Shown one piece after another: positions 1-6,896 of a stretch of 7,125 bases of DNA. The DNA comes from Polynucleobacter meluiroseus. GTDB lineage: Bacteria > Pseudomonadota > Gammaproteobacteria > Burkholderiales > Burkholderiaceae. Position numbers and translations under genes: made by a program. The stretch covers positions 1-7,125 of the forward strand of contig CAMBJN010000072.1 of NCBI GenBank assembly GCA_945867755.1, given 5' to 3'. Under the pieces are notes generated by a model. That model was not told where the DNA came from. It saw only the letters and a program-made list of their open reading frames with translations, and did no database searches. Every line of letters begins with the position of its first letter. The stretch's first letter is position 1.

Positions 1-319
1 TGATGGGCTCAGGCAAGTGCAAGGTTGCAACACAATCGATCAATGGATCAATTTTTCCCAAAACTGGCTCAGCTTGAGTTGTTATATTTGCGCCACCACC
101 AAGACTTGGCTCAGATTTGTTAAGCGCTCCATCGGCTGCTGAAAGACTAGGTTCAGATGAATCAATGAAATCACTCTTCGATTCATTAGTATCCAGCTTG
201 CGAATACGCATCGCGTTATAAATCATGACCAGGACCAATAAACTAAAACCAATCAGTCCGAGGGATAACTGAAGATCCGACAACCCTAAGGATGTAGCAA
301 GTTCAGTGAACCAAACCAT
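1..319 (-). CDS. zipA: Cell division protein ZipA, N-terminal part (cut by the left window edge)
   Basis: ZipA anchors the FtsZ ring to the inner membrane early in division. The visible 106 residues start at an ATG (319-317) and run off the left edge without a stop. Residues 16-37 form one hydrophobic segment followed by a basic stretch (RIRK, 38-41). This is the N-out anchor with cytoplasmic remainder typical of ZipA. Residues 42-88 are a polar, low-complexity linker in which SEP-S-L occurs twice. From about residue 90 the motif IDPLIDCVATLHLPEP resembles the start of the C-terminal FtsZ-binding domain in Burkholderiales ZipA. The start is supported by GGAGG seven bases upstream and by overlap with the smc stop codon. 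The linker is much shorter than in E. coli ZipA. The FtsZ-binding domain itself is mostly outside the window, so the name rests on the anchor, the domain onset and the smc-zipA order seen in Burkholderiaceae, where ligA usually follows. Confidence 0.85.
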   Translation of the reverse strand, partial: MVWFTELATSLGLSDLQLSLGLIGFSLLVLVMIYNAMRIRKLDTNESKSDFIDSSEPSLSAADGALNKSEPSLGGGANITTQAEPVLGKIDPLIDCVATLHLPEPI

Positions 320-3300
320 TAAGCAGCCTCCACCATGGTTGCCGCAGCTTCTAAGTCAACAGCAACAATTCTAGAAACGCCCTGTTCTTGCATAGTCACA
401 CCAATCAATTGGCTGGCAATTTCCATGGTGATCTTATTGTGTGAAATAAAGACAAATTGAGTATTTTTAGACATTTTTAAAACCATGTCTGCATAGCGGC
501 CTGTATTCGCATCGTCTAATGGGGCATCAACCTCGTCCAACAAGCAGAATGGTGCAGGATTTAATTGGAACAATGAGAAGACCAAGGCAATTGCCGTCAA
601 AGCTTTTTCACCGCCAGACAATAAATGGATGGTCGAGTTCTTCTTGCCCGGTGGCTGAGCCATCACCTGCACACCAGAGTCTAAAATCTCTTCACCAGTC
701 ATCACTAATTTGGCATGACCGCCTCCAAATAAGTCTGGAAAGAGTTTTGCAAAATGTTCATTCACTTGATCAAAAGTACCCTGCAACAAGTCTCGAGTTT
801 CAGAGTCAATTTTTGAGATGGCATCTGTCAATGTGTTGATAGCTTCATTCAAGTCAGCCGACTGGGCATCCAAGAATGTTTTACGCTCTTGAGCGCTGGT
901 TAATTCTTCAAGTGCGGCCATGTTCACAGGACCTAAACCTTGAATCTCTTGGTTAAGTTTATTTACCTCAACTTGCAAGGTGCTGACCTTCATATCAGGT
1001 TTTAAATAGACTTGTAATTCTTCAACATTGGCCTGGGCATCATTCAACATGGTTGCAAATTGCTCAACGTTCAAACGAGCTGCTTGCTCTTTGAGTTGAA
1101 GCTCCATGGCTTTATCGCGCAAAGGCTGCAAGCTGCGCTCAATCGTTAAGCGTGCCTCATCACCTTCTCGTAAACGATGGGAAATAGCATCCATTTCTGT
1201 TCTGGCATTCGCCAAAGCAGCTTCGCGAGCACTTCTTTGAATCAATAAGTTTTGCAAAGCATCTTGAGCAGCTTCATCAGACAAGCCAAGCAACTCTTCT
1301 TGAGAATTGCCTAAGCTCACTTGAATATCACCTACTTGTTGCTGTGCAGATTGTTGATCACGCGTTAAATCACTGATTCTTTGAGCCAGAGTCCTGGTAT
1401 TGAAAGATGCTTCACTGGCTTCACGCTCAGATAAACGCAAAGCTTCACGAGCTTGCTCAAGAGCGTGTTGGGCTGCCTGGTAAGAATCTTGGGCAGTCGT
1501 CAAACTAGCGCCATGCAAACCTTTTTCATTTTGCACACGGTCTAACTCGCCTTGACCCTCATCTCTGGTCGATTGAAGTTCGGTCGACTGCTGAGTGAGT
1601 TCATCGAGTTCACGATTGATTTGCTCAGCCCTGCTTCTGTATTTCTCATCAGCTTGAGCCAATTGCAAACGCTCAACTTCTAAATTGTGCGCCTCTCTCA
1701 CAGCTTGTTCAGCTGTTTGACGAGCTTGTTGAGCTAATTGATGGGCTTGATGATAAGTAGATTGTGCTCTATTCGCTTCACTTTGGGCTTCATCAAGAAT
1801 CAATTGCTGAGCTTTTAGCTGTAAATCTAAGTTTTCAATTTCTTGACCGCGCGCCAATAGGCCAGCTTGTTCTGAGTCCTCTGCATACAACTGCAAACTC
1901 ACGCGACTCACGATGTGACCTTCTTTGACCAAAAGCACACCACCTTGAGGCAGTTGTTCACGGCGACGCATCGCATCGTCCAAGCTATCGGCAATATAAA
2001 CATTGCCCAACCACTCTTGCATGACGGCTTTAATACCTAAATCTTTGACCTGAACACGGCTCATCAAACTGGTCAAACCATTGACGTTTGAATCTGAATT
2101 AGAAACACCATTACCAGAATAGAACGCCAAGCGAGATGGCGGTGCATCTTGAGCAAGACGCACGGCTTCATTTAAATCACCAGCTTGTAAAGCTGTGACA
2201 CGCTCACGCAAAACTGCTTCAAGCGCGGTTTCCCAACCTTTTTCAACTTGCAAGTCTTGCCATAAACGTTGTTTTTTATTCAGCCCTTTTTGCTCTAACC
2301 AAGGACCAACCTTGGCTTGAGCTTGAACTTTTTCTTGTAAAGCCTGCAAAGCACTCAAGCGAGCTTGCGTTTGATTCAGGGCCGCAGAAGATTCTTGTAA
2401 AGTCTGCTGAGCTTTTTGTCTGGTCGTATCAGCTTGCGGAACACTCACATTGGCCGCTTCAGAAACTTCCTGAGCTTCATCAGCTTTGCGTTGAGCCATG
2501 GTTTGACGATCAGTGACCAAGCTCAGAGCTTGCGCATCAGGCTTCACCAAACTTGATAAATCAGCTTGTAGGCGCTCTTGACGCTGATGAAGTTGATCTA
2601 ACTGACGACCAGCAGCCAATACTCGCTCGGCCAAACTGGCTAAACGCTGATCTGTGGATGACACTGCGTCACGCGCTTGATCCAAAGCTTTTTGTGTTTC
2701 TAAATAAGTCACTTCATGCGCTGGCAGCTTCTCTTGAACTTCATGCAAAGCTTCTAAGAAACGTTCTTCGTTTTCACGCGCGGACTCTAAATCAATATTG
2801 GTTTGACGCAACGAATCCGCGGCGGCTAATTCTTGTGAAGACCAGCGAGATAGTTGCGCTTGTAAATCTGAAATTTGTTGTTGTAGGCGCGCACGAGATT
2901 CTTGAACATAACGAATCTCATTCTCAAGCTTACTTACTTCAGCATTCACTTCATAAAGCTCACCTTGAGCGGTGGAGACTAAATCTTGCGATGCGTAATG
3001 AGAGCTTCTTAATTCTTCTAATTCAGCTTCTGCATGGCGAAGCTTGGCTGTTTGCTCCTCTAATTGAACTTGAGCATCTCTGATGGCATTCGCATGACGC
3101 TCTTGCTCTTTACCTGCTTCAGTCTGACGAACCAACCACAACAACTGTTGTTGTTGAGCCATCTGGGCATTCAGGTCTTTGTATTTTTCAGCAACTTGAG
3201 CTTGAGCTTCGAGCTTGGTGAGATTCTGCGTTAACTCACGCAAGATATCCTCTACACGGGTCAAGTTTTCTCTGGTGTCTTCTAAACGAGATTCGGTTTC

Positions 3301-3834
3301 TTTGCGACGCTCTTTGTATTTGGATACACCAGCAGCCTCTTCCAAGAAAATACGCAACTCTTCTGGTTTGGCTTCAATGATTCTAGAGATCATGCCCTGG
3401 CCAATGATTGCGTAAGCGCGAGGTCCCAAACCAGTTCCCATGAACATGTCATGAATATCTTTACGTCTGACTGTTTGATTATTGATGTAGTAGCTAGAAG
3501 CTCCGTCTCGAGTCAGAACACGTTTGACTGACAATTCAGCAAAAGTACTCCACTGACCAGCAGCGCGACCATTACTGTTATCAAAAATCAACTCAACGCT
3601 TGAGCGACCGGCAGGCTTTCTTTGACCAGAGCCGTTAAAAATAACGTCCTGCATGGATTCACCACGCAATTCACTGGCTCTGGATTCACCCAAAACCCAG
3701 CGAACGGCATCAATGATGTTGGATTTACCACAGCCGTTTGGGCCCACAACACCGATTAACTGGCCCGGAAGCTCGAAATGAGTAGGGTCTACGAAGGATT
3801 TGAACCCTGAAAGTTTGATAGATTTAAGTCGCAC
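319..3834 (-). CDS. smc: Chromosome segregation protein SMC
   Basis: SMC is the ATP-driven DNA-loop-forming subunit of bacterial condensin (SMC-ScpAB), which compacts and separates daughter chromosomes. The 1171 residues match the usual length of about 1150-1200. The N-terminal ATPase half has Walker A GPNGCGKS (31-38, Lys37), Arg57 in SELRGES, and the Q-loop Gln146 in IIGQG. A long coiled coil (about 170-505) leads to the hinge (about 510-660), and a return coiled coil runs to about 1010. The C-terminal half has GPVNMAALEE, the signature LSGGEKAL (1072-1079), Walker B FCLLDE (1096-1101, Asp1100, Glu1101) and the switch His1132. All catalytic motifs are intact, so it should be active. Residues 578-585 in the hinge are a short Ser/Asn/Asp run, probably a surface loop. 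The start is GTG (3834-3832), chosen because MRLKSIKLSGFKSF is the family N-terminus; the ribosome site is weak (AGAAG, six bases upstream). The gene precedes zipA and is divergent from dapD. The scpA and scpB partners are not in view. Confidence 0.98.
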   Translation of the reverse strand: MRLKSIKLSGFKSFVDPTHFELPGQLIGVVGPNGCGKSNIIDAVRWVLGESRASELRGESMQDVIFNGSGQRKPAGRSSVELIFDNSNGRAAGQWSTFAELSVKRVLTRDGASSYYINNQTVRRKDIHDMFMGTGLGPRAYAIIGQGMISRIIEAKPEELRIFLEEAAGVSKYKERRKETESRLEDTRENLTRVEDILRELTQNLTKLEAQAQVAEKYKDLNAQMAQQQQLLWLVRQTEAGKEQERHANAIRDAQVQLEEQTAKLRHAEAELEELRSSHYASQDLVSTAQGELYEVNAEVSKLENEIRYVQESRARLQQQISDLQAQLSRWSSQELAAADSLRQTNIDLESARENEERFLEALHEVQEKLPAHEVTYLETQKALDQARDAVSSTDQRLASLAERVLAAGRQLDQLHQRQERLQADLSSLVKPDAQALSLVTDRQTMAQRKADEAQEVSEAANVSVPQADTTRQKAQQTLQESSAALNQTQARLSALQALQEKVQAQAKVGPWLEQKGLNKKQRLWQDLQVEKGWETALEAVLRERVTALQAGDLNEAVRLAQDAPPSRLAFYSGNGVSNSDSNVNGLTSLMSRVQVKDLGIKAVMQEWLGNVYIADSLDDAMRRREQLPQGGVLLVKEGHIVSRVSLQLYAEDSEQAGLLARGQEIENLDLQLKAQQLILDEAQSEANRAQSTYHQAHQLAQQARQTAEQAVREAHNLEVERLQLAQADEKYRSRAEQINRELDELTQQSTELQSTRDEGQGELDRVQNEKGLHGASLTTAQDSYQAAQHALEQAREALRLSEREASEASFNTRTLAQRISDLTRDQQSAQQQVGDIQVSLGNSQEELLGLSDEAAQDALQNLLIQRSAREAALANARTEMDAISHRLREGDEARLTIERSLQPLRDKAMELQLKEQAARLNVEQFATMLNDAQANVEELQVYLKPDMKVSTLQVEVNKLNQEIQGLGPVNMAALEELTSAQERKTFLDAQSADLNEAINTLTDAISKIDSETRDLLQGTFDQVNEHFAKLFPDLFGGGHAKLVMTGEEILDSGVQVMAQPPGKKNSTIHLLSGGEKALTAIALVFSLFQLNPAPFCLLDEVDAPLDDANTGRYADMVLKMSKNTQFVFISHNKITMEIASQLIGVTMQEQGVSRIVAVDLEAAATMVEAA
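327..331 (-). promoter_or_regulatory. Ribosome binding site of zipA inside the smc 3' end
   Basis: On the minus strand GGAGG lies seven bases before the zipA ATG, within the last codons of smc. It is the strongest Shine-Dalgarno match in the window. With the TAATG stop/start overlap it supports translational coupling or reinitiation by ribosomes finishing smc. Confidence 0.75.
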
Positions 3835-3863
3835 GGCTAACTTCTTTTAATGGAATGATTGTG

Positions 3864-3872
3864 ATGATACCA
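3864..3872 (-). promoter_or_regulatory. Candidate extended -10 promoter of smc
   Basis: Read on the minus strand the site is TGGTATCAT: a TGn extension directly joined to TATCAT, five of six matches to TATAAT. Transcription would start near 3857, leaving a leader of about 22 bases before the GTG of smc. The hexamer 17 bases upstream (TGCTCT) is a poor -35, which is tolerated in extended -10 promoters. This is a pattern match only, with no experimental support. Confidence 0.4.
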
Positions 3873-3891
3873 AGGTAGGAATAGAAAGAGC

Positions 3892-3903
3892 ACTTCCTGA
3901 AGT
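3892..3903. promoter_or_regulatory. 12-base inverted repeat between the divergent promoters (possible operator)
   Basis: ACTTCCTGAAGT has perfect five-base arms (ACTTC/GAAGT) around a two-base centre. It lies eight bases to ten bases upstream of the TATAAT of dapD and covers its expected -35 to spacer region, so a bound protein could act on dapD and possibly smc. A GTCGAC palindrome overlaps its right end. It may be chance; no regulator is recognised. Confidence 0.25.
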
Positions 3904-3910
3904 CGACAGA

Positions 3911-3916
3911 TATAAT
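3911..3916 (+). promoter_or_regulatory. Promoter -10 box of the dapD-dapE-prmB unit
   Basis: TATAAT is a perfect sigma-70-type -10 hexamer. Transcription would begin near 3923, giving a leader of about 34 bases before the dapD ATG. No good -35 is present at 16-18 bases spacing (best about two of six matches), so the promoter may be moderate in strength or need an activator. Confidence 0.6.
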
Positions 3917-3941
3917 CTAGGCTTATTACTTGTTATTTTTA

Positions 3942-3946
3942 AAGGA
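3942..3946 (+). promoter_or_regulatory. Ribosome binding site of dapD
   Basis: AAGGA lies ten bases before the ATG at 3957. The site helps decide the start: the in-frame TTG at 3930 has no such site and would fall only a few bases after the predicted transcription start. Confidence 0.6.
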
Positions 3947-3956
3947 AAAAGAGTTT

Positions 3957-4790
3957 ATGGCAACGCTACAGAACATCATTGATCAAGCCTGGGAAGATCG
4001 AGCCAGCCTATCTCCTTCAGCAGCCCCAAAAGAGGTTCGCGAGGCTGTGGCCACAGTATTAGCAGGCTTAAATGACGGATCTATTCGTGTTGCTGAGCGT
4101 CAGTCAGTGGGCAAATGGAATGTGAATCAATGGGTTAAAAAGGCTGTTTTGATCTCTTTCCGTTTAGAAGACAATCAAGTGATGTCAGCCAATGGCACCA
4201 ATGGCTTTCCGCAGTTTTACGACAAAGTGCCAACTAAGTTTGCCAATTACACCGCTGAAGACTTTGCCAAAGGCGGTTTCCGTGTGGTTCCTCCAGCAAC
4301 GGCTCGTCGTGGATCATTTATTGGCAAAAATGTGGTTTTAATGCCCTCATTCGTCAATATCGGCGCTTATGTGGATGAAGGCTCTATGGTTGACACTTGG
4401 GCCACAGTCGGCTCATGTGCCCAAATTGGTAAGAATGTTCACCTATCAGGGGGTGTTGGTATTGGCGGTGTTCTAGAGCCAGTTCAAGCAGGTCCTGTGA
4501 TCATTGAAGATAACTGTTTTATTGGCGCGCGCTCTGAGGTAGTTGAAGGCGTTGTGATTGAAGAAAACGCTGTTTTGTCGATGGGCGTTTACATTGGTCA
4601 AAGCACCAAAATTTATGATCGTGAAACTGGTGAAGTTCACTATGGTCGCGTACCAGCTGGTTCAGTGGTTGTTCCTGGATCTTTGCCATCTAAATGTGGC
4701 AAATACAGCCTCTATGCTGCAATCATTGTTAAAAAGGTTGATGCTCAAACCAGAGCCAAAACAGCCATTAACGACCTATTGCGAGACTAA
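3957..4790 (+). CDS. dapD: 2,3,4,5-tetrahydropyridine-2,6-dicarboxylate N-succinyltransferase
   Basis: DapD transfers succinyl from succinyl-CoA to tetrahydrodipicolinate, giving N-succinyl-2-amino-6-ketopimelate, in the succinylase branch of diaminopimelate and lysine synthesis (cytoplasm; trimer in the family). The 277 residues compare with 274 in E. coli. An N-terminal helical region (MATLQNIIDQAWEDR, 1-15) precedes a left-handed beta-helix of hexapeptide repeats (about 105-240). Near-invariant blocks are VNIGAYVDEGSMVDTWATVG (133-152), HLSGGVGIGGVLEP (162-175), FIGARSEVVEG (188-198) and YDRETGEVHYGRVPAGSVV (220-238); the C-terminal KYSLYAAIIVKKVDA is also typical. I chose the ATG at 3957 over an in-frame TTG at 3930 because the family N-terminus begins at this Met and AAGGA precedes it. 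It is the first gene after the TATAAT box and is followed by dapE after 22 bases. No anomaly is seen. Confidence 0.98.
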   Translation: MATLQNIIDQAWEDRASLSPSAAPKEVREAVATVLAGLNDGSIRVAERQSVGKWNVNQWVKKAVLISFRLEDNQVMSANGTNGFPQFYDKVPTKFANYTAEDFAKGGFRVVPPATARRGSFIGKNVVLMPSFVNIGAYVDEGSMVDTWATVGSCAQIGKNVHLSGGVGIGGVLEPVQAGPVIIEDNCFIGARSEVVEGVVIEENAVLSMGVYIGQSTKIYDRETGEVHYGRVPAGSVVVPGSLPSKCGKYSLYAAIIVKKVDAQTRAKTAINDLLRD

Positions 4791-4812
4791 GTTAACTCAT
4801 TAAAGATTATCT

Positions 4813-5970
4813 GTGACTACAAACTCAACCTTAGCCTTAACTGAACAGCTGATTTCTCAGAATTCAGTAACGCCTGCCGATGGCGGCTGCCAAGACCTGA
4901 TTGCTAATCGATTGAAAGCGATCGGTTTTGACTGCGAAACTATGATGAGTGGTCCTGACCACTTCAGAGTGACCAATCTGTGGGCAGTTAAAAGAGGTAG
5001 TCTAGGTAAAACAGGTTCTCTGTTGAGTTTTGCGGGTCATACCGATGTAGTGCCAACGGGCCCGCTTGATCAATGGTCTTCAAATCCATTTGCGCCAACG
5101 CAACAAGATGGTTTTTTATACGGTCGCGGTGCCGCGGATATGAAAACTTCATTGGCTGCATTTGTGGTGGCCACTGAAGAGTTTGTATTGAATCATCCTG
5201 ATCACAAAGGCTCGATTGCTTTTTTATTGACCAGTGACGAGGAAGGTCCAGCACACGATGGCACTGTGATTGTCTGTAATGAATTGAAAAAACGTGGTGA
5301 ATGTCTTGATTACTGCGTGGTTGGTGAACCAACCTCCGTTGATCAATTGGGCGACACCATCAAAAATGGTCGACGCGGATCTTTTTCTGGAAAGTTGAAA
5401 GTAGTTGGCCTTCAAGGTCATATCGCCTACCCGCATTTAGCCAAAAACCCAATACACCTCATTGCACCCGCTCTTGCTGAGCTTGCGGAAGTTACTTGGG
5501 ATCAAGGCAATGCTCATTTCCCACCAACTGCATGGCAAGTTTCTAACATCCATTCAGGAACTGGTGCAACCAATGTTATTCCTGGTGAAGTAGTGGTCGA
5601 TTTTAATTTCCGTTTCTCAACTGAAAATACAGCCGACAAACTAAAAGAAAAACTTGAAGCCATCCTAAAAAAACATCAATTGAATTTCACGATTGATTGG
5701 AACCTCAGCGGCGAACCATTTTTGACACAAGCAGGTAACTTGTCTCAAGCCATGCAAGCGTCGATTCAGGCCGTAACAAATGTGAAAGCAGAACTTTCTA
5801 CAACAGGCGGTACCAGTGATGCTCGCTTTATTGCAAAGATCTGTCCTCAAGTGGTTGAATTTGGGCCGCGCAATGCAACCATCCATCAAATCAACGAACG
5901 TGTTGAGCTTGCCGACATAGAGCCGCTTAAAAATATTTACAAAGGTGTTTTAGAAAAGTTAATTGCTTAA
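4813..5970 (+). CDS. dapE: Succinyl-diaminopimelate desuccinylase
   Basis: DapE is a cytoplasmic di-zinc M20-family hydrolase that splits N-succinyl-LL-2,6-diaminopimelate into LL-diaminopimelate and succinate, two steps after DapD. It has 385 residues (E. coli about 375). By alignment from memory with the H. influenzae enzyme, the metal ligands are His76 (GHTDVVP), Asp109 (GRGAADMK, bridging), Glu144 (SDEEGPAHDG), Glu172 (VVGEPTS) and His358 (NATIHQINERV), and the catalytic base is Glu143. The substrate-contact motif STTGGTSDARF is present. The dimerisation domain occupies roughly 185-300, including the GHIAYPHLAKNP segment. The start is GTG at 4813, the only in-frame option after the TAA at 4801-4803; it matches the family N-terminus (LALTEQLISQNSVTP). 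The ribosome site is weak (AAAGA, six bases upstream), so expression may partly rely on coupling to dapD 22 bases upstream. It probably shares an mRNA with dapD and prmB. Confidence 0.97.
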   Translation: MTTNSTLALTEQLISQNSVTPADGGCQDLIANRLKAIGFDCETMMSGPDHFRVTNLWAVKRGSLGKTGSLLSFAGHTDVVPTGPLDQWSSNPFAPTQQDGFLYGRGAADMKTSLAAFVVATEEFVLNHPDHKGSIAFLLTSDEEGPAHDGTVIVCNELKKRGECLDYCVVGEPTSVDQLGDTIKNGRRGSFSGKLKVVGLQGHIAYPHLAKNPIHLIAPALAELAEVTWDQGNAHFPPTAWQVSNIHSGTGATNVIPGEVVVDFNFRFSTENTADKLKEKLEAILKKHQLNFTIDWNLSGEPFLTQAGNLSQAMQASIQAVTNVKAELSTTGGTSDARFIAKICPQVVEFGPRNATIHQINERVELADIEPLKNIYKGVLEKLIA

Positions 5971-5993
5971 GCGTTAACTCTTTCAACACATTC

Positions 5994-6875
5994 ATGAATA
6001 CTGAAATAACTTTAAAGATTTCTTGGCAACAACTGACCGAGAAATTAGATGTTGCTGGCTTAAGTTATGGTCATGGTGCAATTGATGCGCAAAGCGAAGC
6101 TCTGTGGATCATCGCCACAGCAGTGGGTTTTCCCCCTGAAGATGCTGCGGATGCTTTAGACACCCCTATCACCCCAGACGTAATAGCTCAAATTGACGCT
6201 TGGTCACTTGAGCGCATCACTACTCGCAAACCTTTGGCCTATATCTTGGGTGAAGCCTGGTTGATGGGTATTCCATTTTATTGTGATGAACGCAGCATTG
6301 TGCCGCGTTCATTCATCGCAGAATTAATTGTGGATGGTCATATAGAGCCATGGTTGCCTCCGAGTGCCAAAGTTTTAGATCTATGCACTGGCAATGGCTC
6401 ATTAGCGATTTTGATGGCTCTGTCTTGCCCAGATGTAGTCGTGTCAGGATCAGATATCAGCATGCAAGCGTTGTCATTAGCAGCCAAAAATATTGACCGC
6501 CACAACCTCAGCGAACAAATCGAAATTTACCAAGGTGATTTATTTGAATCTTTGCCTTCACCCAACGAAGAAAATTTATTTGATTTGATTATTTGTAATC
6601 CACCGTATGTGAATGCAACATCCATGGCCAATCTACCAGCTGAATATCATGCTGAACCAGAAATCTCTTTGGCAGGTGGTGCAGATGGCATGGACATCAT
6701 CAGAAAAATCATTGCGAACGCGAAAGATTATTTAAAACCTGAAGGTGCCTTGGTGCTTGAGATTGGCAATGAAGCTAAAAACTTCTCTGATGCGTTTCCA
6801 GAAATCTTTGTCACATGGCTTGAAGTTTCTGCAGGTGATGATCAGGTCTTGCTCATACAAGCAGAAGACCTTTAA
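5994..6875 (+). CDS. prmB: Ribosomal protein uL3 N5-glutamine methyltransferase
   Basis: PrmB methylates a glutamine side chain of ribosomal protein uL3 (L3) with S-adenosylmethionine, and affects large-subunit assembly. The 293 residues (E. coli about 310) include an N-terminal helical substrate-recognition domain (about 1-95), then ERSIVPRSFIAELI (99-112), the SAM-binding VLDLCTGNGSLAI (127-139), acidic Asp154 at the end of strand two, and the catalytic NPPYV (202-206) that binds the target glutamine. VPRS-IAELI and LCTGNGSLAI are PrmB-type; the release-factor enzyme PrmC has IPRPETE and LGTGSGAIA, so PrmC is unlikely. The start is ATG at 5994. No Shine-Dalgarno sequence is visible in the 23-base gap after dapE, and no other in-frame start exists in that gap. 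Translation may depend on coupling to dapE. The gene ends 21 bases from the convergent radA stop. Confidence 0.93.
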   Translation: MNTEITLKISWQQLTEKLDVAGLSYGHGAIDAQSEALWIIATAVGFPPEDAADALDTPITPDVIAQIDAWSLERITTRKPLAYILGEAWLMGIPFYCDERSIVPRSFIAELIVDGHIEPWLPPSAKVLDLCTGNGSLAILMALSCPDVVVSGSDISMQALSLAAKNIDRHNLSEQIEIYQGDLFESLPSPNEENLFDLIICNPPYVNATSMANLPAEYHAEPEISLAGGADGMDIIRKIIANAKDYLKPEGALVLEIGNEAKNFSDAFPEIFVTWLEVSAGDDQVLLIQAEDL

Positions 6876-6896
6876 GTTGATAAATCAATAAATTAG

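Noticed and set aside
519..839. Open frame of 106 codons on the plus strand, antisense to the SMC C-terminal ATPase domain
   Set aside because: It is a shadow of a strongly conserved protein-coding region, with no ribosome site and no recognisable protein features.
2553..3083. Open frame of 176 codons on the plus strand, antisense to smc
   Set aside because: It lies entirely within the coiled-coil coding part of smc. The skewed composition of Glu-, Gln- and Leu-rich coding DNA often leaves the opposite strand open. It has no ribosome site, domain or family resemblance.
3139..3153. Palindrome CAACAAC-T-GTTGTTG within smc
   Set aside because: It follows from a Gln run next to Leu codons in the coiled coil (QQQQLL), so codon repetition explains it.
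3930..3956. Extension of dapD by nine residues to an in-frame TTG
   Set aside because: The extra residues are not part of the family, the TTG has no ribosome site, and it would sit only a few bases after the predicted transcription start.
4988..5889. Three minus-strand open frames within dapE (4988-5332, 5224-5436, 5665-5889)
   Set aside because: All overlap the well-conserved dapE, overlap one another or are short, and show no protein-like motifs.
6877..6888. Inverted repeat TTGATAAATCAA between prmB and radA as a bidirectional terminator
   Set aside because: It has a five-base AT-rich stem with a two-base loop and no T-run, too weak for an intrinsic terminator. No other terminator hairpin is visible in the 21-base gap.
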